A stretch of 64,000 bases of DNA from Theocolax elegans. Taxonomy: Eukaryota > Arthropoda > Insecta > Hymenoptera > Cerocephalidae. Shown piece after piece: positions 24,925-38,117 of the stretch. The DNA lies in assembly GCA_026168455.1 (NCBI GenBank), contig CM047426.1:24536528-24600527 (forward strand), given 5' to 3'. A program made the position numbers and the translations under genes. A model generated the notes under the pieces. The model was given only the letters and a program-made list of their open reading frames with translations, was not told the origin of the DNA and made no database searches. Each line of letters starts with the position of its first letter. Within the stretch, counting starts at the first letter, position 1.

Positions 24925-25569
24925 TCTCTGACTGTATACATAAATAAATATATACATAGTTGTTTTCTTAAGAACACATCCGTGTCAAGAAATGTTTTTG
25001 AGATATCGAGGTTCAAGATAATTTAAGACGAATAATGGATAGTTTCGAGACATGCTCAAGAAAATTTGTTTGGTCAACCATTGTATATATACATATTATA
25101 ATATTACTATTTTATTATTTATTATTTACGAAAAATACAAAAGTTACTTATGACATAAATAAACGTTTAAGAATTATTAAACATGAGTTGCATCTGACTC
25201 TAAATTATCAATGTATCTCTAAATTATATGTACCTCGTGTACTCGACTTATTTATTTATGAAGATGACCTATACAAAATACATATATGAAAAATGTTATT
25301 GTACAGGTATACAACATATATGTTTTAATTAAATAAAATACCGTCCTTCGTATGAAACTGTACAGTCTAATTATACAGAGGAACTGAATTTATTTCGTAA
25401 TCTCAGAGTACAAATAACAAAAAGAAATTCAAGAAAGATAAGGGAACATCCGAGAATAGAAAACTACGTTAGAAAGACAGAAAACATATATTACGAGATA
25501 GATGAAGAAATAATAAAAGATGAAGGAGAGCATATGAGTAGAAGGCGTAGAATGAGGAGATAGAACGAA

Positions 25570-26000
25570 GATTGTTACGTTATTAGGGAGGGTTTTCTCC
25601 TTCGCTTCTGTTCGCGCATGCTTCTGATTCCTCTTCCATCCCCCTCCCCACCGCTCCCCGCATTCTTCTTCTCTCTCTTTCTGAGAGTTCGCACTTTCTT
25701 CCTTGCACGCGTCACGACTGGATTACAAGATTGGAAAGGAGACGTGTTTGGGATGAAAGACCGACCGGCTATTCCTCTTGAGGAAACTTCATTACCGACC
25801 AACCAAGAGAGAAGAAACTCCCTGCATTTCATCTCCTTTTCCTACGGTCTTATGCATGGTTCTTCTTTCTTTCTTCTCTCCTTCCTTTCTTTCTTCACTC
25901 ACCCATTATATCAACCCTTCTTTTTCTTCATCTCTGGATACGTTTACGTGCTCTTTCTTCATTTTCCTCGTCAACGAACGCACCTAATACCACTTTCACC
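25570..26000. other. Pyrimidine-rich block
   Basis: The + strand is long and heavily C/T rich (many ttctt and ctccc words). The 143-codon frame it opens (25618-26049) is a low-complexity S/F/P/L translation and is not called a gene. Confidence 0.45.
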
Positions 26001-26049
26001 TCATTTTTTTATCGACGCGATCGAAAATATTTATCTCGGACAGTCGTAG

Positions 26050-26204
26050 ATTGGCTAGTGCGCTGCAGCTAACTTCAACTGTAAATTTCGACCTCCTGAA
26101 TTTGTTACCCGGACGAACGAGTGGTATTGGCTCGATCTGTCTGTTACTTCTTTCGCAAATTCTCAAGTATAGTGATTGGCTCTTCTTCAAGGGAACGCAC
26201 CAAT
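26050..26204 (+). promoter_or_regulatory. Cluster of four CCAAT boxes
   Basis: ATTGG appears at 26050, 26126 and 26175, and CCAAT at 26200-26204, all inside 155 bp at the edge of a pyrimidine-rich, GC-richer block. CCAAT is the site of NF-Y (established knowledge). The density is higher than expected in AT-rich DNA, but no TATA box or coding start was found next to it. Confidence 0.3.
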
Positions 26205-27999
26205 AAATTATCTGCACTTTATTCGATACACGGAAAGATTTGTTTGTAAAATTTACCGTGTCAACGCGCGATAAACCGCCAGATTTAATCAATAAATTTA
26301 AAATTGTAAAGACAGTACGGTAAAAAATCAAAGCGATTTATTTACAAATACTATATATATATGAATTGTTATAAAACACTATGACCGCAAAATTGCATAA
26401 ATTGTATTGTTAATTGTTTGCACACAATTATTTAGAACAATATTACAAAATCGGTCATTGTACATCTTTAATTATTAGAAAAAATTCTTAAATATTTAAA
26501 TATTTATTTCAATGTATAGAAAAGGAGACTTCATTTAATACTTCATAAAACGTACTTCTTTTGATATATTTACAATACATAACAAAAGATATTCATTGTA
26601 ATAATTAACAATAAAATCTTGTCCATACCCTTAACATTTAGCGTTCACTTGAACTTGCTATATTTTCATTACCCTTCAACTCATTTTATCTTTATTTGAA
26701 AGTAAAACCATTAATCTTTATTTAAAGACAGAAAATTTCAGTAAGCCTTCTTTAACGAGAAAATGTAGACCTTCAAATTTCTTTTGTCGAATAAAATACT
26801 CAAGTAGAATTATTTTCTTATTTGTTTTTTTCTTCTCAACAAAAATACTATTCATAATGAAAAGAATAATTTAATGAATTTATCAGATATAGACAACGTC
26901 AGTAAAAGATTACTTTTGTTCTCGTAAATAAATCAAGACTGCTTTCTCTTATTTTTCTATCAAAGATAATATCTTTGAACCCTAAATAAATATTACTTCC
27001 AATCACTTGTATAATCATTTTCTTTTTCTGCGTCCTCAGTATTTATTTGTAAGGAAAGAAAACCCATTAAAACTTTGTCTGAAGCACTCATAAAGTTAAA
27101 TTGATAAAGAATTGGCTGAAAATACAATAAATAAACGGTGGAAAATTAGTTTCATTTACTTTGATATTAAAGCAAATATTTTTTACTTTAAATATCATGT
27201 AAATTTTTTACGTTTTATTTTTCATATACATACTCACACACCCATATACATATATATATAATTTAATCTTGCTTCTTCATTTCGTTCTAAAGAACTCAAG
27301 TTTTTAGTCCATTACTTGGTTTATACTTTGTACACTTTTAGCCTTTACAAGCACAGACAAAATGAGTTTATCACTTTCAAGTTTAAATTACACGAAATTA
27401 AGGTACAACCATTTTTTCTGCAACTGTAATTGTATAGTACGTTACATGGTTATGCTTTTACGATTCTATTCACTAAATAATTTTATAAAATATTACCTTT
27501 TGTTAATAATATATTACGTCCAAGGAATTGTTACTCAAGGAAGTCTTTGAATTGCATTTACAGAATCAATTTATTTTGAATGTAGTAGTTGGGTTTATAG
27601 TATATAATGTTGGAAATAGTAATATTACTTTTATAAAATACTTTTCTCCTTCTTGCATTAAAATTGGTATACTAGCCTATTCAACAATACCATTAAGTAT
27701 ACTGTATACATAATTAAAGATATGTATAAAATGAGTGTTTAGAGCATTAATTACACCCGGTAAAATATTATGTAAATTAATAATTAGTTTATAAATACTT
27801 CTTCATATTATAAGAAAAATACTATATATATACGAATTACTCGAATTTGAGCATGAGCCATTAAAGGGAATCATTTATTCCCGCTAAATTCTAGCATGGC
27901 TCCTGAAAGCAATTAAAACGAAGGGTAATAAATATATCAATAACCCAGGGAATCCTCTTTTCGCTATCTCTCTTTCTCTTTTTCTTTCTCTGTCTCGCT
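26205..27999. other. AT-rich non-coding DNA
   Basis: No repeat or gene recognised; chance frames only. Confidence 0.5.
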
Positions 28000-28321
28000 T
28001 CGCTCCCTCTCTTCCCCCATTCTTTCCGCAAACCAGCGCACCATCAATTTTTACGACACGCGGCAAGATTTTCACGTTGCTTCTTTTACCCCTCAGGCTC
28101 GCCACACTCGCTCGTCGAGAAGATACGAGTGCAACGGATACGACTCCCTTCTCACGGGACGAAAAGCTCGGCACGTACGCCGCGGGGCCGCGAAAATGCG
28201 CCTTGGTGATATACAGTGGCATTCGGTGCTTTTTAACCCCCCGGTGCGCTCGTATCTTCGTCTTCGCCTTGCGGACCGTAAACCTCGCGGTATGACGCGT
28301 TTTGTATTATACACAACGCCC

Positions 28322-28365
<44 letters not shown>

Positions 28366-28560
28366 TCTCTCTACCGCCTAGTCAGGGGGTTGGTTCGTTT
28401 GCACTTTGTACCTTTTTACACCCTTACCGCACCGCGAAATATAAACTTGAACGGCCGGGCGCGACTTTTCCGGATTCTTTCCTCTTTATCCGGAGTTTCG
28501 GTACTTTTTCGCGCTTTCTTCTCGGTAAAGTTCAATGCGACTTTTTCAACTTTGTATCGA
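28000..28560. other. GC/CpG-rich island
   Basis: CpG-rich sequence with overlapping open frames on both strands, ending past the TC microsatellite. No domain or splice-consistent exon recognised. Confidence 0.4.
28326..28364. repeat. (TC)n microsatellite
   Basis: A perfect TC run of about 19 dinucleotides, the longest dinucleotide run noticed in the window, placed at the 3' side of a GC-rich island. The open frames that cross it are products of the repeat. Confidence 0.95.
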
Positions 28561-28683
28561 CGTTTTTCGTTGACAGTTAAAACCTTAGTGCCGAAAGATA
28601 CTATTTCTGGTGTTTTATTTTCGATTTTTCATTTAAATAAAAAGTTAATATATTACGCTTAAAAGCATTTAAGATAGTTGAAT

Positions 28684-28857
28684 ATTCTTGATACAAGATT
28701 TTTTTTAACTTAACCTAGGACATTTGATTATTAAGTATGGTCACAATTCTCAATGTATTAGATTATAATAATTCTTGATACAAGATTTTTTTTAACTTAA
28801 GCTAGGACATTTGATTATTAAGTATGGTCACAATTCTCAATGTATTAGATTATAATA
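28684..28857 (+). repeat. Tandem duplication of an 87 bp unit
   Basis: Two adjacent copies (28684-28770 and 28771-28857) differ visibly at one base (acctagg against agctagg). The unit is AT-rich and non-coding. It may be a replication-slippage or template-switch event. Confidence 0.95.
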
Positions 28858-31545
28858 ATAAATCGGTAATTCGAATAAACATTAGTAATATATGGAATTA
28901 AATAAAGCATTTAAATTCCTATATACATGACTAGTTTTTAATCACATAAATTTTAAAATATGACAATATACATACAGGATTATTTTCCTATATATTTTAA
29001 TATTTTACGTTTCAATTTGTAAATAGCATTATTTTGCTTCGACATTTCGCAAACATTACAATTCACGCGACGTCACGGTAAAATATCATTTGCACTTTAA
29101 AAGTAAATAAATCATCAAAGATCTAAAATTATTGACACGAAACATAACACTCACTAATTAATGCACAATAAATTATAGATACAAACTTTGAAAGTCAATA
29201 TTTAATACAATTATATTCTTTGCAATAATATTAAAATGTATTTTTTTTCAATCTATTTTTTTATTATTATCCGCATAAATGAAAGGCTTCCACATAATAA
29301 ATAACTTTACTTTGAAACTTTATAATTAATGTAAAACTGGCAAGTTTATATTTTTACCATTAAAATATCTAAAGAGTTCATTGTTTTGCTTAAAATTACA
29401 GAGATTAAAATTGGCATCAGATTTTACAATAAAAATATGCTGAATACTCTCGTTAATTAAGCTATAGTGCTACTCTCATTAGTACAATGCATACGTAAAC
29501 GTAAAATGTATTTTTCTCTTTTCGTTCTACGGTAAACAGAAAACAATGTTATTATTTTCGGAACGTGTATACGTCGTATACCTATACTAAACACAATTTT
29601 TTTGCAATTAAATCACCTATTCTTTATTGCTATATCGAATCTATATCTGTTTATTGAAATTTATGAACTTTTTAAGAAATATAATGACAAAAATAAGTAC
29701 AAGTATAGGTAATATTTTGTACATCGCGCTAGTTTACACTATTGCAAAGTAATTTATCTTTCCAACCCTAAGTTTGTGGTTCCTCTCACTCGTGAATTTC
29801 ACGAACTACAAAAGTCGTTTTCACACCGGGTGATAAACGGCGCGGCGTGAAATGTAGGTGAGCCTTTGTCGAGCATCGCGCGAGCGAGCCGGACGAAAAA
29901 CTGCAAAGTGAAATTAGCCGTGAGGATCTCGAGGACTTGGCGCTCTCCCGATGAATGATTTTTATGTGTTTATGTATACGGCTTTGCACCTCTTTTTGTG
30001 CGCGACCGAGGCGCCAAAAGTTTTATGATCGCCAGGATGGTGATAAAAGATTTGCTGCGTATGGATAGCTTTGCATTAAAAGTGAAATATCGCTCATGTG
30101 GAGAGGTGAGGAAAATCGCATTTTACTGCGTTTTCATCGATAAATCCGGAAAAGTTTTTCGTATTTGTATCTATATATCTATATAAGTGTGTAGAGTGTC
30201 GTTGAAATTCGTATGACGTTTAACGATTTGTGTCGATGTTTGTTTTTTAAATAGAATATATATATATACATTTTTCTCGTAAACTAGTATTAATGAGTAG
30301 TAAATTTTATATTAAAGTATTTCAAAATCGTGTTAACAATTTAAAGAGTAATAGAAATTCTTTTATTAGAATTTAAAGAAGTTTATAAATCATAGATGCC
30401 GTGAACGAACGTGTACAAGTATTTGTGCAAAATACTATACATAATTTTATGATCTGTTTATTTTTCACAATATAAACACAATACATGAGAGACTATCAAA
30501 GTTTGCGTTACGCAAGAAATGAATAATTACATTTAATAATTACAGTAAATTGAATTTTAACTTTTTTAAATACAGACGTTTACAAATATTATCGGTAAAT
30601 TGGCCTGACGCATAAAACTATTTTAAAAGGAAAGAATACGAAATAAATGTTTCCGCCCTAAAAAACACGTTTACTCGATTAGAAAAGAGTAGAAGCGATA
30701 ACCTACCAAAGAAACAGCGCAGCAGTTCCAAATAAGACACAAATTCGAATCCCCAGCCGACAGAGATTTTCGCATCAGCTCCCATAAAACTAACCGTCTA
30801 TACTCTCCACCCTCACGAGGAAACTCGCGCTCGAGTCTAATTATCCGAAATTCTCAGGTCTGGTCGCAAGTATATAAGACTTTATCGGAGATAGTGAAGA
30901 GGTTGCCGAAGTGAGAAGGGCTGGACGAAGGTCACTCGATCGAGCAGATGGCAATACAAACGGAAATGAAGAAGCGGAGGGTGGTATAAACGACCACTCG
31001 ACATACTCACAGATACACAGTTGACTGCGTAGAACAGATAGTTCGAAATGTGTAATTGCCCCTGAATCAATTTCTATTTTGTAACTATATTTTTTTACTA
31101 CTCCCTTCTATCAAGGTATCTATAATTTCCACTCATTATCATCAAAATTGCGCGCAACTGAAAATTAACATATTTTTAAAAATATATTAATTATGTCAAT
31201 ACTCAATTTTTGGTCCACTAGATGCATTTAAATTTTAAAAAACCGTTAAACAGACTTTTTTAACAAATTTTAAACATCTCTGCTTTGATGCCTTTGACTT
31301 CTGTCCTAGGACATTTTCTTTGATTTTCTTAGTACTTTTAAAAAAAATGATAATAAATGCGATATAAGTAATTGCAAAGCACGGTTTCTACCAATTAGTC
31401 AAATGTAAACTGCAAATTTATTGATTTTTTCCGTTTATTTCAAATGCTCGCCATTGTTTCTATTTTGTATTTGGAATATACAGACCGTGTACAAAGTACA
31501 TATACCATTAATCCAATATAAAATCAGTTCACCAATAACCTGCTA
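28858..31545. other. AT-rich non-coding DNA with one GC-rich patch
   Basis: A CpG-rich patch lies at 29780-30110, and a TATA-like gtatataag near 30868-30880 in a moderately GC-rich stretch. No exon recognised. Confidence 0.45.
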
Positions 31546-31790
31546 CACGGACAGAAATTTTGTATTAAAAATTACTATAGTTTCTAGTGAAGAAGTCACA
31601 GACTGACAAACTGGGAAAAATGACTGTAGTTTATAGAAAAGTTATAGTAAATATTACAAGAATTATAGTAAATTTTATTATAATCTATAGTAATTTTTAC
31701 TGTAAACCACACTAATTTTTCTCAGTTTGTCAGTCTGTGACTTCTTTACTAGAAACTATAGTAATTTTTAATCTAAAATTTTTCTCAGTG
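31546..31790. mobile_element. Foldback MITE, 245 bp, TA target site
   Basis: The two halves are long inverted repeats. The left arm (tatagtttctag, then gtcacagactgacaaactg) is mirrored at the right with only a few mismatches. The right outer end reads CTCAGTG followed by TA, and the left begins TA then CAC, so a TA duplication flanks a CACtGAG-type terminus. This is the pattern of Tc1/mariner-type MITEs (established knowledge). A second CTGAGAAAAA-like motif lies inside each arm, suggesting one element nested in, or built from, another. No coding frame. Confidence 0.75.
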
Positions 31791-33289
31791 TATCGTAATT
31801 TTATCTCCTTTCTTATAAATACTTTTCAAAAATCTCGTTTTTTTATTAATTATGTATATATTAGGCAATTCTCCTTTATTCCTACAAATTTGCAAAAACC
31901 TTTTCCTACACATTTTTGAGATCTTCAAAGTCAAAAATGGTAATTTTAACATTTATTGGACTTTATGTCCATTTTTAACCTTTTATAACTCAAAACTGTT
32001 TAATTCAATATAAAAACAACTAAATACCTTTGGTTCTGCAAATGTCATAAAGTTTTTAAAAAAATATTCTCCGACATTATTGAGATAATCACTAAAATTC
32101 AGTATAATAATAAATCTTGAAAATTGTGAAAAAGTGTTTTCCCTCCTAGCTACGCCAATTTTTTATTATCTACAATATAAATATGAGAGCATAAAAAGAC
32201 AATATTAATAAAATATAAAGTATAATATAATATTAACGATTTTATACAACATAAAGTGACAATTGTGCTTGTGCGAGAACTTGATAATCACTTATAAGTA
32301 TATTTTGCTCATTATTGATTAATATATATTAGTTACAACACGTGAAATAGTTGATAAAGTTATAGAAATTGTTTAGAAATACTTGTTTGCAGGGGTCTCA
32401 TACTCGTTGTGTTATCATTTTTGCAATGAATTAATCTTTAATCAAAATTTAGCACTTAAATTTTGTTAAATTTTTAAGCACAATTTCTTCCAACTTTTGT
32501 TTCTGCTATAACTTTGCACCAATCTAACAGAGTAAACTCTAAATTTAAAAAATTATGATATTTGTATTATCTAAAATAATTAAAAAAATTAATCTTAATA
32601 AAATACTTTGTTGATGTTTTTATTTAATTAATCACTAAATATGACTAATAGCTAGAATAATTTTATTAACTAATGCACAGCGTTGATTAGTGCGATAATA
32701 AAAGAAACTCGACATTTTAAATAACTTAAAATATCAGATACATTTAGAGTAAACATAAACTATATACTTTGTAATATAGCTTTGTAAGTTTATTATTATA
32801 ATGCAAATAACAAGAAAAATCAATAATTATCGATCATAAAACTGAAATAATTAATCAATACACATTATGCCAGTGTTGTTATCGTTATTGTTATACTGCA
32901 AGGGTTTCACACAAATATACTATATTAATAAAAATTGTGAAACGTATTTTTGCATTGAACTGTTTTTTCAGTGAAACAAATTCGACGCCGATATTCGTGT
33001 TTACAAACATATGCATTAGTCATAAATTCAAATACCGCGTGAAATTTTCTGATATTGTTCCGAACGGTTAACAAAAAGACCAAATTGATATCGATGATAC
33101 ACACAAGAGCATTAAAATAAAGCGTTCTCCTAAATATAAAATCCTTCACCATTTTTTTTACTAATAAAGCGTAATTGTTTTCAAAGCATTAATCAGAAAT
33201 CTCCAATCTCCCTTGCACTCGTTAGTTTCTCTTAAAATAAGCACGAATATACGTTTGGAAAAATTAGATTTTGCGAGGGGTTAAAGTAG

Positions 33290-33850
33290 AAAAGTGAAGA
33301 CAAGAAGAAAAGAGATAGACAAGATTTCTTCACCAACGTTTTCCTCTTTCTATTCCCCCCTGATTTTTCTTTTCTTGGTACTTAGCCCCTTTGTGTATTT
33401 CCTCATTCCTCTTCGTATAGCCTATTGCTTCCTTTGTCTTCCTGAATCTGCAGTTTCTTTGCTTCAACTTCTTCAGCCTTTTACTTACCCGAAACTCGCA
33501 CCATTTCCTCCTACCCCTTTCATTTCATTAACCCCTTCCTTCATCGAGCACAAACGATGTTTTCATTTTTCTCTTATTTCGTTGGCGTTTCTTTATTTTC
33601 TTTCTCCCACGTCGAGTTTTGCTGTATCATACCAGCAACTGTGCATTTTCTTGGAGGGAGGCATTCTACCTCGGGTGTATTTATCCTCTTGATGCCCATT
33701 TTCGTGAATAATGCATTCTATTATGTTCTTTCTCCGGTTTTCTTTTGGGACGAATTGTCTCTATCTCCTTTTCCTTTGTATATACTCTCTCTCTCTCTCT
33801 CTCTCTCTGTAACTGTGATACCACAATTCTCCTTCTTTTTTTAATTGAAA
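33290..33850. other. Pyrimidine-rich block
   Basis: A second strand-asymmetric C/T-rich block that opens a 132-codon low-complexity frame. A third lies at about 34430-34650. Such tracts can form triplex DNA. No gene is called. Confidence 0.4.
33785..33809. repeat. (TC)n microsatellite
   Basis: A run of about 12 TC dinucleotides inside a long pyrimidine-rich block (33330-33850). Confidence 0.9.
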
Positions 33851-34603
33851 CTTTTACCTGGATTGTTACTTTTTGAGAATTTGAAATTTTGATGACTTGT
33901 TCAATATTACAATTACTCGAGGTAGAGAATTATCTTAATGTATTTTGTTAAATTGCATAATTAAAGAATTTAACATTATCCAGATAAGCATCTACCTTGA
34001 ATTAAAATTTAATGTTAAGTGTTTCTTGAAGGTGTGAGATGATGTACTATTACAAGGAAAATGTGTAGAACATAAATTGAAAAATAGAACTTTTTTTCCA
34101 AGTTTAATTTCTATTTATGTCTGTTTATTTTTTCTACATCTCTAACCTAATAAGAAACTGTAAAGTAACTATTGGAAATTAATGGAAGAATGAATTAGCA
34201 TCTTGAAACGTTTTTATATAATCTTCCTTTATACAATTTCTAGAAAATTAAAAATATAAATATTTACGCATATTATCTGCAACAGTGAGTTTTAATTTTT
34301 TTTCACCATCTAAGGCCGTCCGTCCATTAACCTCTGACAAGAGGAGAAATGTTACCAGCTCTGAATTCTTATTTCCCCAGTCTCTCCATTAAATAGACCT
34401 TCTACCACGAGTACACAAGCTTTAATATACGAATTTGCTATTTTCTCCTTCGCGCCTTACTCTTCTCCTTAACAATCCACTCATGACGGCTTCCACTGTT
34501 TCTCTTTTCCGCTTCTTTATCACCAGTCCATTTCTGCTTCCTGCGCTTCCTTTTATACCCCATACTTTATTTCACTTCTCGCGAGTGAATTACTTGCCCT
34601 CGC

Positions 34604-34636
34604 TCTCTTTCTCTTTCTCTTTCTCTTTCTCTCTTG
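34604..34636. repeat. (TCTTTC)n microsatellite
   Basis: Four to five near-perfect hexamer copies on the pyrimidine-rich strand. Confidence 0.9.
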
Positions 34637-35456
34637 CACTTTAGATTTCTTTCTTCAAGAATAAACGCATCCACTCAGCGACCCGCGAGTACTTCCACGG
34701 CGTCATGATAATTGTGTATAAAACAGTTTTAGCCCGCTATGTTGCCGAGCGCACGCGCGTCTGGGGAGGGGCTCATTCGGACTTGATGCTTGCCGTAGAT
34801 GAAACTCACGTCTGTCAAATATTGCTATCGTTAAATGTGATATTTTCCCGGAGTTTTCAAAGTAAAGAGAATTGCTATGACTGCGTTTATCTGGTCTTTA
34901 AAAAAATTTATGTGATATTTCTCCTTTCCCTGTACATAATATTCCGAGTATACACAACTTTTAATTTGCTATTTTAAATGTAAAATTTAAATGTCGTAAA
35001 TGTCACAACGTTTTTCATTTTATTTTTAATATATCACGGATCTACGATCTTGATAGACTAGTGCAATAATATCCAGAGACGGTTAATAACTTAAATTATT
35101 ATTTTATTTAAATAATACAGAGTAATAATAAAGTACGAATAGAAAGTTGGCATACGCAATTAAAATATAAAGTCTAACTAATTGTACTAAATAAAATCGT
35201 TAAGGGGATGTCGGACTCAGAAAATGGTCATTTTTAATATTTTTTTATAAACAAGATATTAATTTTTGAAAAAATTCTTAATGCCATGCCTTTAGGTATG
35301 TTTTGAACAGTAAACTCAAATTTTTTCAGATTTTTAAATCTGTAATTTAATTCTGATTTTTGCATCCAAAACATCATGCCCTTGCTTTCCTTTTAAACTA
35401 CCCAAATGAATTTTGTGCAGATTTTTAATTTAATATTTCCAACATAATTATTATAT

Positions 35457-35923
35457 GTCGGGCTCGTAATCTGGAGGTCCCAGGTTCGATTCCCGGCCCC
35501 GGCCGATTGATACAAGCACCACTGGCGAATGTATTTTCACCAAGTGCTTTCTTCACCAAGACATCGTATGACCTCCGTCGCTGATTAGCACCGAATAATT
35601 ATTATGTTGCAAGATGTAGATGCCTGTAACTTGGGAGAAACTATATGACAAAGTCCTGGAGGACAATTTATATATAATCCTCGCAAGCATCACATCTATC
35701 TGAGCGTTTTTCGTATTCACCAGCTCGTCTTGGAGGCGTATAGAAATAGAAATAAAAAGTTAGAACTGGAAAAATGCCGGGAGTGAACGATGGACGCTAG
35801 GAGGATGACGAGGCCGATAATGCGCTTTTTCTTACAGCGGATGAGCACCGAAGAGGCGAAACTGAGTAGAAAGAAGCAATGATAAACGGCTTTATCATTT
35901 GCAATAAAAAGAAAAAAAAATAC
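35457..35923 (+). mobile_element. tRNA-derived SINE, 5' truncated, same family as the 16.1 kb copy
   Basis: A B box (GGTTCGATTCC, 35483-35493) follows an anticodon-arm-like stretch; the A box is missing, so the head is truncated. The blocks acaagcaccactg (from about 35512) and cctccgtcgctgattagc (35572-35589) match the SINE at 16091-16541 in the same order and at similar spacing. The element ends in an A-rich tail (35906-35920). The 9 bp sequence ttattatat occurs on both sides (35448-35456 and 35924-35932) and is taken as the target-site duplication. Confidence 0.75.
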
Positions 35924-35932
35924 TTATTATAT

Positions 35933-38096
35933 AATTCCTCAGGTCAACCAGTAAAAGCCTTCATTATCAATATGAATTAGTATAGAAAAGTTATATTGGT
36001 ACATCACGAAGATGAAATATTTTTTTCATTTGTTTTATAATATATAAGTTTGCTTTGTCTTTTATATTCGGCAGGTTTCGTATATTCGTTATCCATAAAT
36101 TCGTTTAATTCGAGCATCATTTATAAATAACTATTGACTTTACCATTCATTGCTCGAGGTTAAAAATATTGATTTTGACCGACATAAATATAACTAGGGT
36201 GAAATATCGGACTAGACGAATCCTTTTAGATTATGCTGCGGATTAATTATTTCTCTCGGATAAAACTTTATTTTACTTTAAGGATTATTGCGACAGCTTT
36301 TAACTATTTAATTTATCTTATTTCACCAGGATGTGTATTAAAAATATGATATTTTTATGAAAACCAAAATTGTAATAATAATATTACTGTAAAGAAAAAT
36401 TATACATAATAATAAGATATATACAGATTTCAATATAACAAGATGAAAATATATCAAATACAGATAAAACGCCATTTAGAACATGAATTAAATTAAAAAT
36501 TAAGTATGTAGAAATAACAAAATTATGTTTATAAGAGTTTGTATATGAACAGGCTAAGTTTAGTACATAAAGGGCGGAAATTAACATACAGCACTTCATT
36601 GATAATTAAGCCTTTTCGTAGCCTAAATATCAAATATCATAATTGATCTTTGTAGACTGTTTATGCAAACTCTTTAATTATAAATATTTGTAATAAAACT
36701 TAAAAGTTTAATAAACGTAATTATATATTTAAGTTAGAATTGCTACTTTAAATTAAATTCAATAGTACACATCACCGATTCTGTGGTTCAATACGTGATG
36801 AGAGAATCGTCTACAATATACCCGAAAAATACATAAAATTATGCAAACACATAATCAATTGTTTTATATCAGCTTATATTTATAAGGCAATAACAGAGTT
36901 AATAAATCTGCAAAGCTAAATAGATGCAAGAGTGACTTTTTACCCGATTTTTATCTATTTTCATATAATAAGCAACAAATACGTAAATTGACGGTAAAAG
37001 AAGGCACGACACAGAATAGCCACACAAAATTTTTTTATGTTTGTATATTAAACTTTATAGCTCATTTTTCTATGTAATATCTAAAATTAGATTAGAATTT
37101 ATTTGATCATTGATTTCTTTTTCGGATATATCATAATCATAGTTTAAATTAGACGATTTATTTTCGCAATTGATATTTAAATCTTAATTTACGAGATTAT
37201 CCTCTAGAATTTCTAGATTTCTTTCTAGATTTCAATTAACATAGTTGCATACTCTTCTGAATTTATTTGCATTTCATAAAATTTTATATTACCGATGTCT
37301 TCCTCAACTTCGCATATATAATTTCATTATTAACCATATCGATTAAAATTTTTAGTATTTTTTGAGAATCATAACCTAATTTACAAGGTCTTATTACTTT
37401 TCGTATTACCTTCATAAAAATTGATTTGTTTAGATTAATCTGTTTAGATTAATCGCTAAAATTGATTTATTTTAAATTTAAAAATCAATTTATTTAAAAT
37501 AAATCTATAATTAAGTTATTCTAATAAAAAATATGAATAAAGTGTAAAAAGAATATAAAAAAAAATGCTTTTTTGCATATTTTAATTATACTAGGGTAAT
37601 TTCAAGCTCCAAGAGTTCCAAAATCTATTGTGCTTAGCAACCGTAACTCGATAACATTCGTAACAGCCAAGCAAAACGATCTTATTTTGGCTTCACTTTC
37701 AGGTTCATCTCTCTTTTTAGATAGGATATTTTTAATAATAGACATTTTTAATAATATAGTATATATATATATGTATATATATATATCTTGCAACAGAAGT
37801 CTAAGATCTCCATTTTTTATACTGAGAAGTCCAAACTGGAAATCAAGGACGAATTGTCTCTAATTTTTTAATAGGACATTCTAGCTAATTATAGTGGACA
37901 AAATTATATGAGCCTTCTTGATTTTAAAGTAACGTTTTTAGTTCGGAAAGACCGATAAATATATATATATTATATACATAATACACTACGTTTTTATTAA
38001 TTCAATTATTTAATTAGGAAAAAAAATGTGAATGGTATTGTTCAGATATATATTTAAATATAAACGAGATCAATTGATAAAAGTAAAATTGTATCG
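35933..38096. other. AT-rich non-coding DNA
   Basis: A small tandem (gtttagattaatc twice) and inverted arms (atttattttaaa and its mirror) occur at about 37425-37505. A TA run lies at 37758-37787. No gene recognised. Confidence 0.5.
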
Positions 38097-38109
38097 CGCG
38101 AAGCGCGTT
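38097..38109. repeat. GC hairpin just left of the TIR element
   Basis: CGCGC and GCGCG arms surround a GAA loop in very AT-rich DNA. It resembles the subterminal hairpin of the Helitron-type end at 9569-9583, but no CTAG terminus follows, so it is recorded only as a hairpin. Confidence 0.35.
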
Positions 38110-38117
38110 TGAATATA

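Larger units (their letters stand above)
22981..25569. other. AT-rich non-coding DNA with microsatellites
   Basis: A GC-richer patch at 24360-24680 precedes the GA and CG/TG tracts. No exon recognised. Confidence 0.45.
31791..35447. other. AT-rich DNA with probable decayed elements
   Basis: Apart from the pyrimidine-rich blocks, the segments at about 31860-32160 and 35205-35440 share a style typical of old transposon sequence (words such as tttttgaaaa and ggtcatttttaa), without definable ends. No gene recognised. Confidence 0.35.

Noticed and set aside
25618..26049. 143-codon open frame on the + strand
   Set aside because: It is a translation of a pyrimidine-rich tract (S, F, L, P), not a protein-like sequence.
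33294..33692. 132-codon open frame on the + strand
   Set aside because: Same reason: a C/T-rich strand-asymmetric block.
35457..35500. tRNA gene on the + strand
   Set aside because: The 5' half (acceptor and D arm) is missing; it is the truncated head of a SINE.
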